From positions 1-41,724 of the forward strand of contig CABUDQ010000017.1 in NCBI GenBank assembly GCA_902490365.1: DNA of 41,724 nucleotides, written 5' to 3'. The notes below the pieces were generated by a model. That model was given only the letters and a program-made list of their open reading frames with translations. It was not told where the DNA came from and did not search any database. This document shows positions 23,728-32,590 of this stretch, piece by piece; the stretch's first letter is position 1, and every line of letters starts with the position of its first letter. This DNA is from an uncultured Collinsella sp. GTDB taxonomy: Bacteria > Actinomycetota > Coriobacteriia > Coriobacteriales > Coriobacteriaceae. Both the position numbers and the translations under genes were made by a program.

Positions 23728-25815
23728 ATGGCCGAACTTACTGACCGCTTCGGAACCATGGTGTTCTCTGAGGAAGTCATGAAGGACTACCTCCCCAAGG
23801 ACATTTGGAAGCGCCTTGCTGCAACCCTCGAGGACGGTGAGCCGCTCGACCTGGACGTGGCCAACGCCGTCGCTCACGCCATGAAGGTCTGGGCCATCTC
23901 CAAGGGCGCTACGCACTATGCGCACTGGTTCCAGCCGCTTTCGGGCATCACTTCCGAGAAGCACGACAGCTTCCTCGAGCCCAACCACGACGGCACCGCC
24001 ATTACCAAGTTTACGGGCAAGAACCTCATCCAGGGCGAGCCGGACGCCTCCAGCTTCCCCAACGGCGGCCTGCGTGCCACCTTCGAGGCCCGTGGCTACA
24101 CCGCTTGGGATCCCACCAGCCCCGCCTTTATCAAGGACGACGTCCTGTGCATCCCCACGGCCTTCTGCTCCTACACGGGCGAGGCCCTGGACAAGAAGAC
24201 CCCGCTGCTGCGCTCCATGACCGCGCTCTCGCGTGAGTCCAAGCGCGTTTTGGCATTGTTTGGCAAGAGCCCCAAGAAGGTCGTTCCTTCCGTAGGCGAC
24301 GAGCAGGAGTACTTCCTGATCAAGAAGGACGCCTACCGCAAGCGCAAGGACCTGGTCATCACCGGCCGCACGCTCTTTGGCGCCGCTCCCTGCAAGGGCC
24401 AGGAGCTCGAGGAGCACTACTTTGGCGCAATCCGCCCCACCGTCTCGTCCTATATGAAGGACCTGGACAACGAGCTGTGGGCGCTCGGCATTCCCGCCAA
24501 GACCAAGCACAACGAGGTTGCCCCCTGCCAGCATGAGCTCGCCCCCGTCTATGGCGAGGTCAACGAGGCCATCGACCAGAACCTGGTCATGATGGAGAAG
24601 ATGAAGCTCATCGCCTCCCGCCACGATCTGGTCTGCCTGCTGCACGAGAAGCCGTTCGAGGGTATCAACGGTTCGGGCAAGCACAACAACTGGTCGCTTG
24701 GCACCGAGTCCGAGAATCTGCTCGATCCGGGCGACACCCCGCTCGACAACCTGCAGTTCATCGTCTTCCTCACTGCGGTGATCGAGGCCGTCGATAACTA
24801 TCAAGAGCTCCTGCGTGCTTCCGTCGCCTCGGCCGGCAACGACCATCGTCTGGGCGCCAACGAGGCTCCTCCGGCGATTATGTCCATCTTCCTGGGCGAC
24901 CAGCTTACCGAGGTCGTCGAGAAGATCATCGACGGCAAGGCTTCCGTCCACGCCACGCGCGGCGTGCTCGACCTGGGCGCCGACACCCTGCCCAAGCTGA
25001 TGCAGGATAACACCGACCGCAACCGCACCTCCCCGTTCGCCTTCACCGGCAACAAGTTTGAGTTCCGTGCCTGCGGCTCCGAGCAGAACGTCTCCGACTC
25101 CAACCTGGTGCTCGATGCCGCCGTGGCCAAGTCGCTCAAGTCCTTTGCCGATGCACTTGAGGGCACGCCCGAGGACAAGTTCCAGGACGCCGCGCTCGAG
25201 TACTGCAAAAAGGTCCTGACCGATCACCAGCGCATCTTGTTCTCCGGCGACGGCTACTCCGACGAGTGGCCCGTCGAGGCCGAGAAGCGCGGCCTTGCCA
25301 ACAACAAGACCACGGCCGACGCTCTGCCTGCCTTTGTTTCCGATAAGGCCATCGCGCTCTTTGAGGAGACGGGCGTTCTGACCCGCGCCGAGGCCCAGTG
25401 CCGCTACGACTGCAAGCTCGAGAAGTACAACAAGCTCATGAACATCGAGGCTACCACGATGATTCGCGAGGCACGTCGTACCTATCGCCCGGTCATCACC
25501 GCCTATGCCACCAAGGTCGCTAAGGGCCTGGAGACAATCCGCGCCGCCGGTGCTGACGCTGCCATGCAGTGCGAGCAGAACACGCTCAACAAGCTCTGCA
25601 ACGGCATCACCGCCATCAACGATTCCATCAAGGCTCTCGATGCCGTACACCAGAAGGCCGAGACCCTCGATGGCCAGGAGCAGGCCAACGTGTACGCGCA
25701 CGAGGTTGTTCCCGCTATGGATACGCTGCGTGCCGCCGTGGATGCCATGGAGGAGATCGTGGCTGCCGACTACTGGCCGGTCCCGACCTACGACGACATC
25801 CTGTTCTACGTGTAG
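23728..25815 (+). CDS. glnN: Type III glutamine synthetase
   Basis: The 695-residue length and the N-terminal FGTMVFSEEVMKDYLPKDIWKRL identify glutamine synthetase III, the large dodecameric type found in anaerobes. It joins ammonia to glutamate with ATP. Further signs are HYAHWFQPLSG, the nucleotide region GDEQEYFLI, the KHNEVAPCQHELAP segment, and NGSGKHNNWSLGT, all carrying catalytic or binding residues. The ATG at 23728 follows GAAGGGAG. It is a single gene with its own structured leader and terminator, so it is probably controlled by nitrogen supply at the RNA level; no PII or regulator gene is next to it. Confidence 0.96.
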   Translation: MAELTDRFGTMVFSEEVMKDYLPKDIWKRLAATLEDGEPLDLDVANAVAHAMKVWAISKGATHYAHWFQPLSGITSEKHDSFLEPNHDGTAITKFTGKNLIQGEPDASSFPNGGLRATFEARGYTAWDPTSPAFIKDDVLCIPTAFCSYTGEALDKKTPLLRSMTALSRESKRVLALFGKSPKKVVPSVGDEQEYFLIKKDAYRKRKDLVITGRTLFGAAPCKGQELEEHYFGAIRPTVSSYMKDLDNELWALGIPAKTKHNEVAPCQHELAPVYGEVNEAIDQNLVMMEKMKLIASRHDLVCLLHEKPFEGINGSGKHNNWSLGTESENLLDPGDTPLDNLQFIVFLTAVIEAVDNYQELLRASVASAGNDHRLGANEAPPAIMSIFLGDQLTEVVEKIIDGKASVHATRGVLDLGADTLPKLMQDNTDRNRTSPFAFTGNKFEFRACGSEQNVSDSNLVLDAAVAKSLKSFADALEGTPEDKFQDAALEYCKKVLTDHQRILFSGDGYSDEWPVEAEKRGLANNKTTADALPAFVSDKAIALFEETGVLTRAEAQCRYDCKLEKYNKLMNIEATTMIREARRTYRPVITAYATKVAKGLETIRAAGADAAMQCEQNTLNKLCNGITAINDSIKALDAVHQKAETLDGQEQANVYAHEVVPAMDTLRAAVDAMEEIVAADYWPVPTYDDILFYV

Positions 25816-25846
25816 AACGTAACTGACATATCGTCACGGTATTGAG

Positions 25847-25878
25847 CCGGGGTCCGCATCGCGCGGGCTCCGGTTTTT
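25847..25878 (+). terminator. Intrinsic terminator of glnN
   Basis: CCGGGGTCCGC (25847-25857) pairs with GCGGGCTCCGG (25863-25873) with two G-U pairs, followed by five T. Confidence 0.88.
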
Positions 25879-25930
25879 GTTTGCGAAGGACGCTTTGGAT
25901 CCCGCTTTGCAACTGATTCGCCCACGCAAT

Positions 25931-26165
25931 AAGGGGTCGTGGGCAAAAAACGTCAAATATGAGTACTGTCACAAGCCCTGTAGCATTATCTTTTTGCAAA
26001 ATATGCAGTGTTACGCAACATATGTCCAAGTACTTAGCTGATAAATGCCTGCAATTCCTCCGCCGTAGGACGCCTTGTGTCCAAATCGCCTTCTGATGGC
26101 ATGAAATCGCTGTTACTAAATTGGTAACAGTACTCATATTTGCTATTTTTTGTCCACGGGCCCTT
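25931..26165. mobile_element. MITE-like element with 39-bp imperfect terminal inverted repeats
   Basis: The ends 25931-25969 and 26127-26165 match as inverted repeats in 33 of 39 positions; the inner 16 bases (CAAATATGAGTACTGT and its complement) are perfect. The centre of about 157 bases is AT-rich compared with the surroundings and codes for nothing. A CTGTTAC/GTAACAG stem abuts the right arm. No target-site duplication is seen. The long open frame on the minus strand across it is a shadow. Confidence 0.6.
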
Positions 26166-26219
26166 GGATGACAGTGTGATTTTATGCCTTCGGGGTTCGA
26201 ATCCCGGCGTATGGGTAGC

Positions 26220-26251
26220 AAAAAGCCCGCTACCGAATTGGTAACGGGCTT
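26220..26251 (-). terminator. Intrinsic terminator of tRNA-Glu
   Basis: On the minus strand AGCCCGTTACC pairs with GGTAGCGGGCT around AATTC, followed by five T, 12 bases after the tRNA. Confidence 0.85.
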
Positions 26252-26262
26252 CTCAGATTCTG

Positions 26263-26339
26263 TGGTGCCCCCAGCGGGATTCGAACCCGCGATATCCACC
26301 TTGAAAGGGTGGCGTCCTTGGCCGCTAGACGATGGGGAC
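26263..26339 (-). tRNA. tRNA-Glu (anticodon UUC)
   Basis: The minus strand reads GTCCCCATCGTCTAGCGGCC at the 5' end. The anticodon stem is CCACC/GGTGG around CTTTCAA (anticodon TTC), the T-loop is TTCGAAT, and the acceptor closes with GGGGGC before ACCA. CCA is encoded. All arms pair. Confidence 0.96.
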
Positions 26340-26397
26340 AGCGGGAAAGAGTATAGCAGACTTTTTTGCCGGCGCGTATATCGTTGGCAAACTGGAA

Positions 26398-26434
26398 AAC
26401 CACCACAAAGGTACCTGTCCCCTTTGTGGTGGTT
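26398..26434 (-). terminator. Palindromic hairpin after the murT-gatD gene
   Basis: AACCACCACAAAGG (26398-26411) and CCTTTGTGGTGGTT (26421-26434) form a perfect 14-bp stem with a 9-base loop, seven bases past the stop codon. It follows with TTTT on the minus strand. The core resembles the hairpin at 33744 (see findings). Confidence 0.7.
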
Positions 26435-26440
26435 GGGGCG

Positions 26441-28618
26441 TTAGGGGAGGAGCTTCATGGCGGCGTCGTGGGCGGCGTGCTCGTAGGTGTCGTCGAGGGG
26501 TTTGAGCGGCAGCAGGGCGGCGGCCTGTGTGTCGCCACGGCGCTCGAGGGCGTGCGCGATGAGCCAGTCGGCGAGTTCGGGGTTCTTGGGCAGCGCCGGG
26601 CCATGCAGGTACGTGCCGATGACACCCTTGTAGATGAGACCCTCAAAGCCATCGTCGCCGTTGTTGCCGGTGCCCGTGACGACGGACGTTCCGAGCGGCG
26701 TGGCATCGGCGTCCAAAAGCGTGCGGCCACCGTGGTTCTCGAATCCCACAAAGGGCTCGGGTGCCAGGTCGGTCTTGACGGCGACGTTGCCGATCAGGCG
26801 GTCGGAGCCGCGTACGGTCTCGGCGGCAATGACGCCCAGGCCCTCGATGCGATTATCGCCCATATAGTACGAACGGCCGAGCAGCTGATAGCTGCCGCAG
26901 ATGGCGAGCAGCGAACCGCCGTCCTCAACATAGGCTGCGACCTTGTCTTTTTGGGCGAGCAGCTCGTGTGCCACGGCTAGCTGGTCGCGATCGGATCCGC
27001 CGCCCATCATGACGATATCGGCATCATGCAGATCGAGCACCTCGCCCATGCGGACCTCATCCACGCGAACGGGGATGCCGCGCCAGGCGCAGCGGCGCTC
27101 GAGGGCGATGACGTTGCCGCCGTCGCCATAGAGGTTGAGGGCATCGGGATACAGGTAGACGATGCGCAGCGGGCGCGAGAGCTCGACTGGCGCGATACCG
27201 ACAGGAAGAGCGCTGCCGTCGGCGCGGACTGCGGCGCGGGCGGCAACCGTGGCTGCATCGGCACCCTTCAGCCCGTCGAGTTCTTTGACCAGCGGCGGGA
27301 AGGCCGTGTAGTTGGCGACGGCGTAGAAGGTGTCATCGGCGGCCTCGTCTGCCATGGCGCCAATTGCCTGCGCGACGTCCGAGATAATGGCGGCGTCGAT
27401 GCCGGCGTACTTGAGGCGCACCTGCATATCGTGTGCACGCGTGCCGCCGGCAAAGGCGACAAGCCCCGGGGTATCGGCGATGCGCTCGAAGTCGACGTCG
27501 TAGATCCACGAGACATCGTGGCCGTCGGCGTCGTTGTCATTGAGGAAGAAAGCGCAGAGCCTGCCACCTGCCGTTTTAATGGACTGGATCTGGCGATCGA
27601 AGCCCACGGGATTCTTGGCCAGGTTGGCCTCGACGGTGCGGCCGGCAATATCCCAGCGGCCCATGCGTCCGCCGGCGGGCACGTAGGCATTAAGCGTAGG
27701 CTGTAGAAGCGCCGTGTTCACGCCCAGCTCGTGTGCGGCAAAGAAGGCGGCGGCGACGTTATAGACCATGTACAGGCCGTTGTAGCGCGTGGCGATGTGC
27801 ACGGCGGGCGCGTTGGCCTCGGGTCCAAAGGCCAGGTCAAAGCCGTAGCCGTCGCAGCCGAGCTCAACGCCCGTCACGCGGCGGAGCAGCGCGGGGCGAC
27901 CCCAGCCGCACGAAGGGCAATGATAGGCGCCCAGCTGTCCGTACTGCACATAGTCGTATTCCAGCGGGGCGTTGCACTGCGAGCAAAAACGCGAGTCGCT
28001 AATGCGGTCGGACTCGGTGCCCGTGGCGCCGTCGATGCCAAAGGCGATGCTCGTGTTGGGGACGCGCGCGGCGATCGAGGCGCACAGCGGATCGTCGGCG
28101 TTGTAGATGAGCGTTGTCGTCGGAGAGAGCTCCAACGCATGGGCGATGACGTCTTGGGTATGGTCGATCTCGCCGTAGCGGTCTAGCTGGTCGCGGAACA
28201 GGTTGAGCAGCACAAAGTACGTCGGTTTGAGCCTGGGCAGAACGCGTACGGTGTAGAGCTCGTCGCACTCAAAAACGCCCACGCGCTTGCCGCTGCTGGT
28301 GTGCTTAAGGCCGCCGCGGGCCTCGAGCAGAGCACCCACCACACCAGGCTCCATATTGTTGCCGGCACGGTTGCACACCACGGTAGCACTGCTGGCAGCA
28401 ACGGCGTCGGCGATGAGGTTGGAGGTGGTGGTCTTGCCGTTGGTGCCGGTGATCACCACGCTGCGGTCGACCAGGCTCGCGAGGTCGCTTAGCAGCTCGG
28501 GGTCGATCTTCATGGCGATGCGGCCGGGGAGTACGCCGCCCTGGCGCTTAAGGACGGAGCGCAGCCCCCAGCGGGCGATATCGCTCGAGGCACAGGCGAG
28601 AGATGAGCGGAAGTTCAT
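26441..28618 (-). CDS. MurT-GatD fusion: lipid II isoglutaminyl synthase
   Basis: This 725-residue protein joins two enzymes that are separate in Staphylococcus aureus. Residues 1 to about 460 are MurT, a Mur-ligase fold with the P-loop ITGTNGKTT (near 56) and a four-cysteine zinc ribbon (CSQC near 210, CPSC near 232). Residues from about 478 are GatD, a class I glutamine amidotransferase with the nucleophile Cys574 in LLAICGSYQ and His672 in GTYLHGP. Together they amidate the D-Glu of the peptidoglycan stem peptide using glutamine. The linker is short and alanine-rich. No stop or frameshift lies between the halves. Two TPR-like proteins precede it in the same direction. Confidence 0.92.
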   Translation of the reverse strand: MNFRSSLACASSDIARWGLRSVLKRQGGVLPGRIAMKIDPELLSDLASLVDRSVVITGTNGKTTTSNLIADAVAASSATVVCNRAGNNMEPGVVGALLEARGGLKHTSSGKRVGVFECDELYTVRVLPRLKPTYFVLLNLFRDQLDRYGEIDHTQDVIAHALELSPTTTLIYNADDPLCASIAARVPNTSIAFGIDGATGTESDRISDSRFCSQCNAPLEYDYVQYGQLGAYHCPSCGWGRPALLRRVTGVELGCDGYGFDLAFGPEANAPAVHIATRYNGLYMVYNVAAAFFAAHELGVNTALLQPTLNAYVPAGGRMGRWDIAGRTVEANLAKNPVGFDRQIQSIKTAGGRLCAFFLNDNDADGHDVSWIYDVDFERIADTPGLVAFAGGTRAHDMQVRLKYAGIDAAIISDVAQAIGAMADEAADDTFYAVANYTAFPPLVKELDGLKGADAATVAARAAVRADGSALPVGIAPVELSRPLRIVYLYPDALNLYGDGGNVIALERRCAWRGIPVRVDEVRMGEVLDLHDADIVMMGGGSDRDQLAVAHELLAQKDKVAAYVEDGGSLLAICGSYQLLGRSYYMGDNRIEGLGVIAAETVRGSDRLIGNVAVKTDLAPEPFVGFENHGGRTLLDADATPLGTSVVTGTGNNGDDGFEGLIYKGVIGTYLHGPALPKNPELADWLIAHALERRGDTQAAALLPLKPLDDTYEHAAHDAAMKLLP

Positions 28619-28663
28619 GAGGCCGTTCCTAACGTGAATGACATGGTCGTGGCGTTTGCGCCG

Positions 28664-29707
28664 TTAAAAGCCGTAACGGCGCGCAAATTCCTGGGCAAGC
28701 TGCGATACATCTTCGCAGGCGTTGGCCCAGGGGGCAAAGTCGGGGGTGTCCGAGATGATGCCGTCGGCTTCCCAAATTGCCTGATGCGAAAGGTCCCAGG
28801 GGTCGTGCGGTTCGGGTCGGCAGGGAAGGTACGGTGTCTGATACATGGGGTTCAGCAAAAAGAACGCGCCGCCCTCGCAACGGTTAGCGAACTCACGCAG
28901 CGCGCGCGTCGCCGGGCGCATCTTGTTTGTTTTGAACAGCAGAATCGTGCGGGCGAGCAGGTACCAAGGAGAGTTTTCGAGTGCGTCTGCCCCCATCTGT
29001 TCCTCGAGCTGATGCGCTAGGGCAAAAAAGCCGTCCTGGTCTTCCAGGCGGGCGAGGGCAAGCAGCACGGTGCCGGCGGCCCGGGTGGGATAGCCCTCCG
29101 CCTTAAGGACACGGCGAGAATAGTTGGCGGCGGCGCGGTAACGAGCGCTCGCCATGCACAGCTGCGAGATGGCCTCGAGCGTGTGGAGCCACCCGATAAG
29201 CGCCGGCTCGCTCACGGTAAGGTCTGCTGCGGTGACACCGTCGGCCAAAACATTATTGGTCCAATAGTGCGGGGCCTCCATATCAAACCCGGGCACGCTC
29301 TGTTGCAGGTAGTCGGCCGTGCTCGCTTCGAGCTTCATCAGGTCGCCCAGGCAAGCGTCAACGGGCGTGTCGGCCAGGATGATGGCGAGCAGCTGCGCGT
29401 CGACGGCCAGTGCATCGACGCGGACAATCTTGAGCAGCTCGTCGCGCATGTCGTCGAACAGGCGATTGCGCGTCTGCTCGAACTCCTCGTCGCTGCCCAT
29501 GTCCTCGATGCGATGGAGCTCGTCGAGCAGGTGGCGATGAACACCGGCATAGGACAGCAGCGCCTGGGCATGCTCGGACTGCGCATACTTTTGGGGATTC
29601 GCGCTCATGTCGTTATGGACAAGCTCGCGTGCTGCATCGGTGAGCTCGGGGTGCGACGCCAGATAGGTGCGCTCCAAGTAGGCGGGGATGTAGACGCTCG
29701 GATCCAT
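28664..29707 (-). CDS. TPR-like helical protein of unknown function (347 residues)
   Basis: I do not recognise a named family. The protein is acidic and almost wholly helical with repeat-like pairs such as SARYRAAANYSRRVLKAEGY and LLALARLEDQDGFFALAHQLEE, as in tetratricopeptide proteins. It has no signal peptide or membrane span. Its start overlaps the stop of the upstream TPR-like gene by one base (TAATG), and the MurT-GatD gene starts 45 bases downstream, so the three probably form one transcript. A scaffold role in cell-wall or division processes is possible but is only inferred from position. Confidence 0.75.
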   Translation of the reverse strand: MDPSVYIPAYLERTYLASHPELTDAARELVHNDMSANPQKYAQSEHAQALLSYAGVHRHLLDELHRIEDMGSDEEFEQTRNRLFDDMRDELLKIVRVDALAVDAQLLAIILADTPVDACLGDLMKLEASTADYLQQSVPGFDMEAPHYWTNNVLADGVTAADLTVSEPALIGWLHTLEAISQLCMASARYRAAANYSRRVLKAEGYPTRAAGTVLLALARLEDQDGFFALAHQLEEQMGADALENSPWYLLARTILLFKTNKMRPATRALREFANRCEGGAFFLLNPMYQTPYLPCRPEPHDPWDLSHQAIWEADGIISDTPDFAPWANACEDVSQLAQEFARRYGF

Positions 29708-30783
29708 TAGAGGTCTCCTCCCTTAAACGGCAAGCCCTGCTCGGCCGCCCGCAGGATGCGCTCGTCGATCTGGGAACGCACGATATCGTTGGTGGCGACC
29801 CAGGCGGCAAAGCTGGCGTTGTCGGGAGCGCCCAGGCCCTCCTGCAGTACCGGCGTCGCCTCGGACAGCGCAAGGACAAGCTCGTCGGTGGAGCCTGCAC
29901 CCACGTTGACGCGGGCATAGACGCCATCGGGAAACTCGGTTTGGAAGTAGAGCGCCTCGGCTGCGTGCGGACACGAGCGCGCAAGGATGCGCAAGTAGTG
30001 CTCGGCGCCCTCGTAGTCCAGCTCGCGCCAAGCAGCGCTCATCAGCGCGATGAGCGTCCATGGGTCCAAGTCACGCTCCGCATCTTTGGGGCGGCGGCGC
30101 AGCGGGGTATTCGCGAGGTACGGCACGGAGTGAGCGGAGCGAAAGCGCTTGAGCTCCTCGGCGGGGTATTCGAGTTTTGCCATGGCGAGCATCGCGGTGT
30201 GGCGGACACCAGCGGGGTCGTTGGGCGCAAAGTCCAAGCTGCGATTTGCGGCTTCGAGCGACATGCGATAGCGGCCGCTAATGAGGGCGCGCGATGCCAA
30301 GGCGGCAAGCCAGCGCAGATAGGGGCGGCGCGTGAGGTCGCCAGCGGCCTCGCGCTCGTAGGGGTCCTGAGCCGAGGCGATCTTGAGCGCCAGGTCATGC
30401 TCGACTTCATCGCACTTGGACACCAGGTACTGTACGTATTCCTCGTTGGATTCGGCGGTGAGCGCCGTCAGCATGCGCTGGGCATCCCAGTTGGTCGGAT
30501 CGAGCGCGGCTGCCTCGCGGAGCATGTTCTCGGCTGCGGCTTCTTCTTGCTCTGCCTGGGCGTCGTCGGGGATAAAGGGGATGCGGTAGTCGACAGCCTC
30601 GACCACCTTGGCAATGAGGTGCCCGGCGCGGTCGCGGTCGTGCACGATGAGCGGTGCAGGGTTGCGGGTGAATTGTTCCATCAGACGCTCTACGGCGGCA
30701 CCGTCGGTGAGCGGGATATTGTCGCGGCGCAAGGCCTCAAGAACGAGGCGATGGCAATCCTCTTGAATGGGATCGAATGCCAT
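29707..30783 (-). CDS. TPR-like helical protein of unknown function (358 residues)
   Basis: This is the first gene of the three-gene group. It is helical with TPR-type units: ENMLREAAALDPTNWDAQRM, SLEAANRSLDFAPNDPAGVR and GAEHYLRILARSCPHAAEAL. It is acidic, soluble and has no catalytic motif that I recognise. The ATG at 30783 has AAGGAGG only about 4-5 bases upstream; a TTG further up would include that site, so the ATG is preferred. It shares general character with the next gene, and the two may be distant paralogues. Their tight coupling suggests a heteromeric complex. Confidence 0.75.
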   Translation of the reverse strand: MAFDPIQEDCHRLVLEALRRDNIPLTDGAAVERLMEQFTRNPAPLIVHDRDRAGHLIAKVVEAVDYRIPFIPDDAQAEQEEAAAENMLREAAALDPTNWDAQRMLTALTAESNEEYVQYLVSKCDEVEHDLALKIASAQDPYEREAAGDLTRRPYLRWLAALASRALISGRYRMSLEAANRSLDFAPNDPAGVRHTAMLAMAKLEYPAEELKRFRSAHSVPYLANTPLRRRPKDAERDLDPWTLIALMSAAWRELDYEGAEHYLRILARSCPHAAEALYFQTEFPDGVYARVNVGAGSTDELVLALSEATPVLQEGLGAPDNASFAAWVATNDIVRSQIDERILRAAEQGLPFKGGDL

Positions 30784-31283
30784 GGGGCCTCCTTTGCTGC
30801 GGTTAGGGTTCAAATGTCTCTATATAAGGTTCTAGTTTACCCGCATGTGGCACACCGGGGGTGCCGCACTTGGACTTGCACCTTTGCACCACGAAGACGG
30901 ATGTCGCACAAATGTCGGCACCTTGGACGACCGAGTGGTATCACGGTGCCGCAAACGGTCGATTTTTGGCGGCGAACGGGGCACATTTTGGAGGAGCACC
31001 GTCCTGCCCGGGATATGTGGTCAACCTTGATAAAACGTTTGCCCAGCTTGGGAGTATGAATGCCCCACAAGGGCCTTCAGGGATAGAAAAAACGTTTCAT
31101 CATTGTCGGCTTTAGGTGAATAACTGACCAACCAGAACGGTAGAATAGTGTTTGTCTGAGCGTTGAGACGTTTAGACATCGCGCATTGTCATCGCCGGCA
31201 ACGCGCAAAACGGTCCTAACGGAGCCAATCGGGTGCTCCGTTATATACGCAAGTCTAAGAGGGGCTTGTTTAGGAGGCACAGT
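30784..31283. other. Intergenic region with AAACGTTT boxes before the alcohol dehydrogenase
   Basis: No gene is seen. Two copies of the palindrome AAACGTTT, at 31033-31040 and 31090-31097, resemble LacI/CcpA-family half operators. TAGAAT at 31141 could be a -10. A leader hairpin AACGGAGC/GCTCCGTT (31218/31235) lies 40 bases before the start codon. The remainder holds nothing I can identify. Confidence 0.4.
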
Positions 31284-32507
31284 ATGGGACGTTTTACCAA
31301 TCCTCGCGATCTGTACTTTGGTGAGGGCGCTCGCCACGAGGTGAAGAACCTCAAGGGCAAGAAGGCCATCATCGTTTCTGGCGGCAGCTCTATGCGCCGC
31401 GGCGGGTTCCTGCAGGACGTCGAGAACGACCTTAAGGAAGGCGGTTTCGAGGTCAAGCTGTTCGAGGGCGTCGAGTCCGACCCGTCCATCGAGACGGTCA
31501 TGAAGGGCGCCGAGGCCATGCGCGAGTTCGAGCCCGACTGGATTATCGCCATCGGTGGCGGCTCGCCCATCGATGCCGCTAAGGCCATGTGGGTCTTCTA
31601 CGAGTATCCCGAGGAGTCCTTCGATAACATCATCCAGCCGTTCAGCTTCCCCGAGCTGCGTCAGAAGGCTCATTTCTGCGCCATCTCCTCTACCTCCGGC
31701 ACCGCTACCGAGGTCACCGCGTTCTCCGTCATTACCGACTACGCCAAGGGCATCAAGTACCCGCTGGCCGACTTCAACATCACCCCTGATGTCGCCATCG
31801 TCGACCCCGAGCTCACCTACACCATGCCCGCCAAGCTGTGCGCTCACACCGGCATGGATGCTCTGACCCACTGCATGGAGGCCTACGTTTCCACCTGCGC
31901 CTCTATGTTCACCGACGCCAACGCCCTGCACGGCATCCGCGAGATTGTTGAGTGGCTGCCCAAGTCCTATGCTGGCGACCATGAGGCCCGTCAGCACATG
32001 CACGAGGCTCAGTGCATCGCCGGTATCGCCTTCTCCTCGGGCCTGCTCGGCATCGTTCACTCCATGGCTCACAAGACCGGTGCTGCCTTCGAGAACGGCC
32101 ACATCATCCACGGTGCTGCTAACGCTATGTACCTGGGCAAGGTCATCCAGTGGAACTCCAAGGATCCCCGTGCTGCCGAGCGTTACGCTTACGTGGCCAA
32201 GGAGATCCTGCACCTTCCCGGCGAGACCAACGAGGAGCTTATCGCTGCGCTCGTCCAGAAGATCCGCGACCTCAACGACCAGCTCAACATTCCGCAGTCC
32301 ATCAAGGATTACGCGAATGGTGGCGTGAAGGTCGACGCCGAGAACCCGCAGATGGTTTCCGAGGAGGAGTTCCTCGCCAAGCTCCCCGAGATCGCCGCGA
32401 ACGCCGAGCAGGACGCCTGCACGCCCGAGAACCCGCGTGAGACCAAGGCTGCCGACTTCGAGAAGATTCTCAAGGCCTGCTACTACGACACCGACATCGA
32501 TTTCTAA
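31284..32507 (+). CDS. Iron-containing alcohol dehydrogenase
   Basis: The 407-residue protein is a group III (Fe-ADH) enzyme. It has the NAD loop IAIGGGSPIDAAKAMW, and the iron ligands lie in GMDALTHCMEAY (Asp and His context), GIVHSMAHKTGA and FENGHIIHGAANA. It probably interconverts short-chain alcohols and aldehydes with NADH; butanol- and ethanol-type dehydrogenases are close relatives. The ATG at 31284 has AGGAGG 8 bases upstream. It has its own terminator and is followed by two gldA-type genes, so three Fe/Zn-type polyol or alcohol dehydrogenases sit in a row, but each seems separately transcribed. Confidence 0.93.
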   Translation: MGRFTNPRDLYFGEGARHEVKNLKGKKAIIVSGGSSMRRGGFLQDVENDLKEGGFEVKLFEGVESDPSIETVMKGAEAMREFEPDWIIAIGGGSPIDAAKAMWVFYEYPEESFDNIIQPFSFPELRQKAHFCAISSTSGTATEVTAFSVITDYAKGIKYPLADFNITPDVAIVDPELTYTMPAKLCAHTGMDALTHCMEAYVSTCASMFTDANALHGIREIVEWLPKSYAGDHEARQHMHEAQCIAGIAFSSGLLGIVHSMAHKTGAAFENGHIIHGAANAMYLGKVIQWNSKDPRAAERYAYVAKEILHLPGETNEELIAALVQKIRDLNDQLNIPQSIKDYANGGVKVDAENPQMVSEEEFLAKLPEIAANAEQDACTPENPRETKAADFEKILKACYYDTDIDF

Positions 32508-32528
32508 TCGACTCTTGTTATCGTAACG

Positions 32529-32569
32529 AGGGGCTCCGCACGTATCTGTACGGAGCCCCTTTCTTTTTT
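32529..32569 (+). terminator. Intrinsic terminator of the alcohol dehydrogenase
   Basis: AGGGGCTCCG (32529-32538) pairs with CGGAGCCCCT (32551-32560), followed by TTCTTTTTT. Confidence 0.92.
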
Positions 32570-32590
32570 CTTTTAGAGAATGGGATAGTT

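Noticed and set aside
25715..26299. Long minus-strand open frame across the MITE and the 3' end of glnN
   Set aside because: It overlaps the glutamine synthetase, its terminator and tRNA-Glu, and has no family resemblance.
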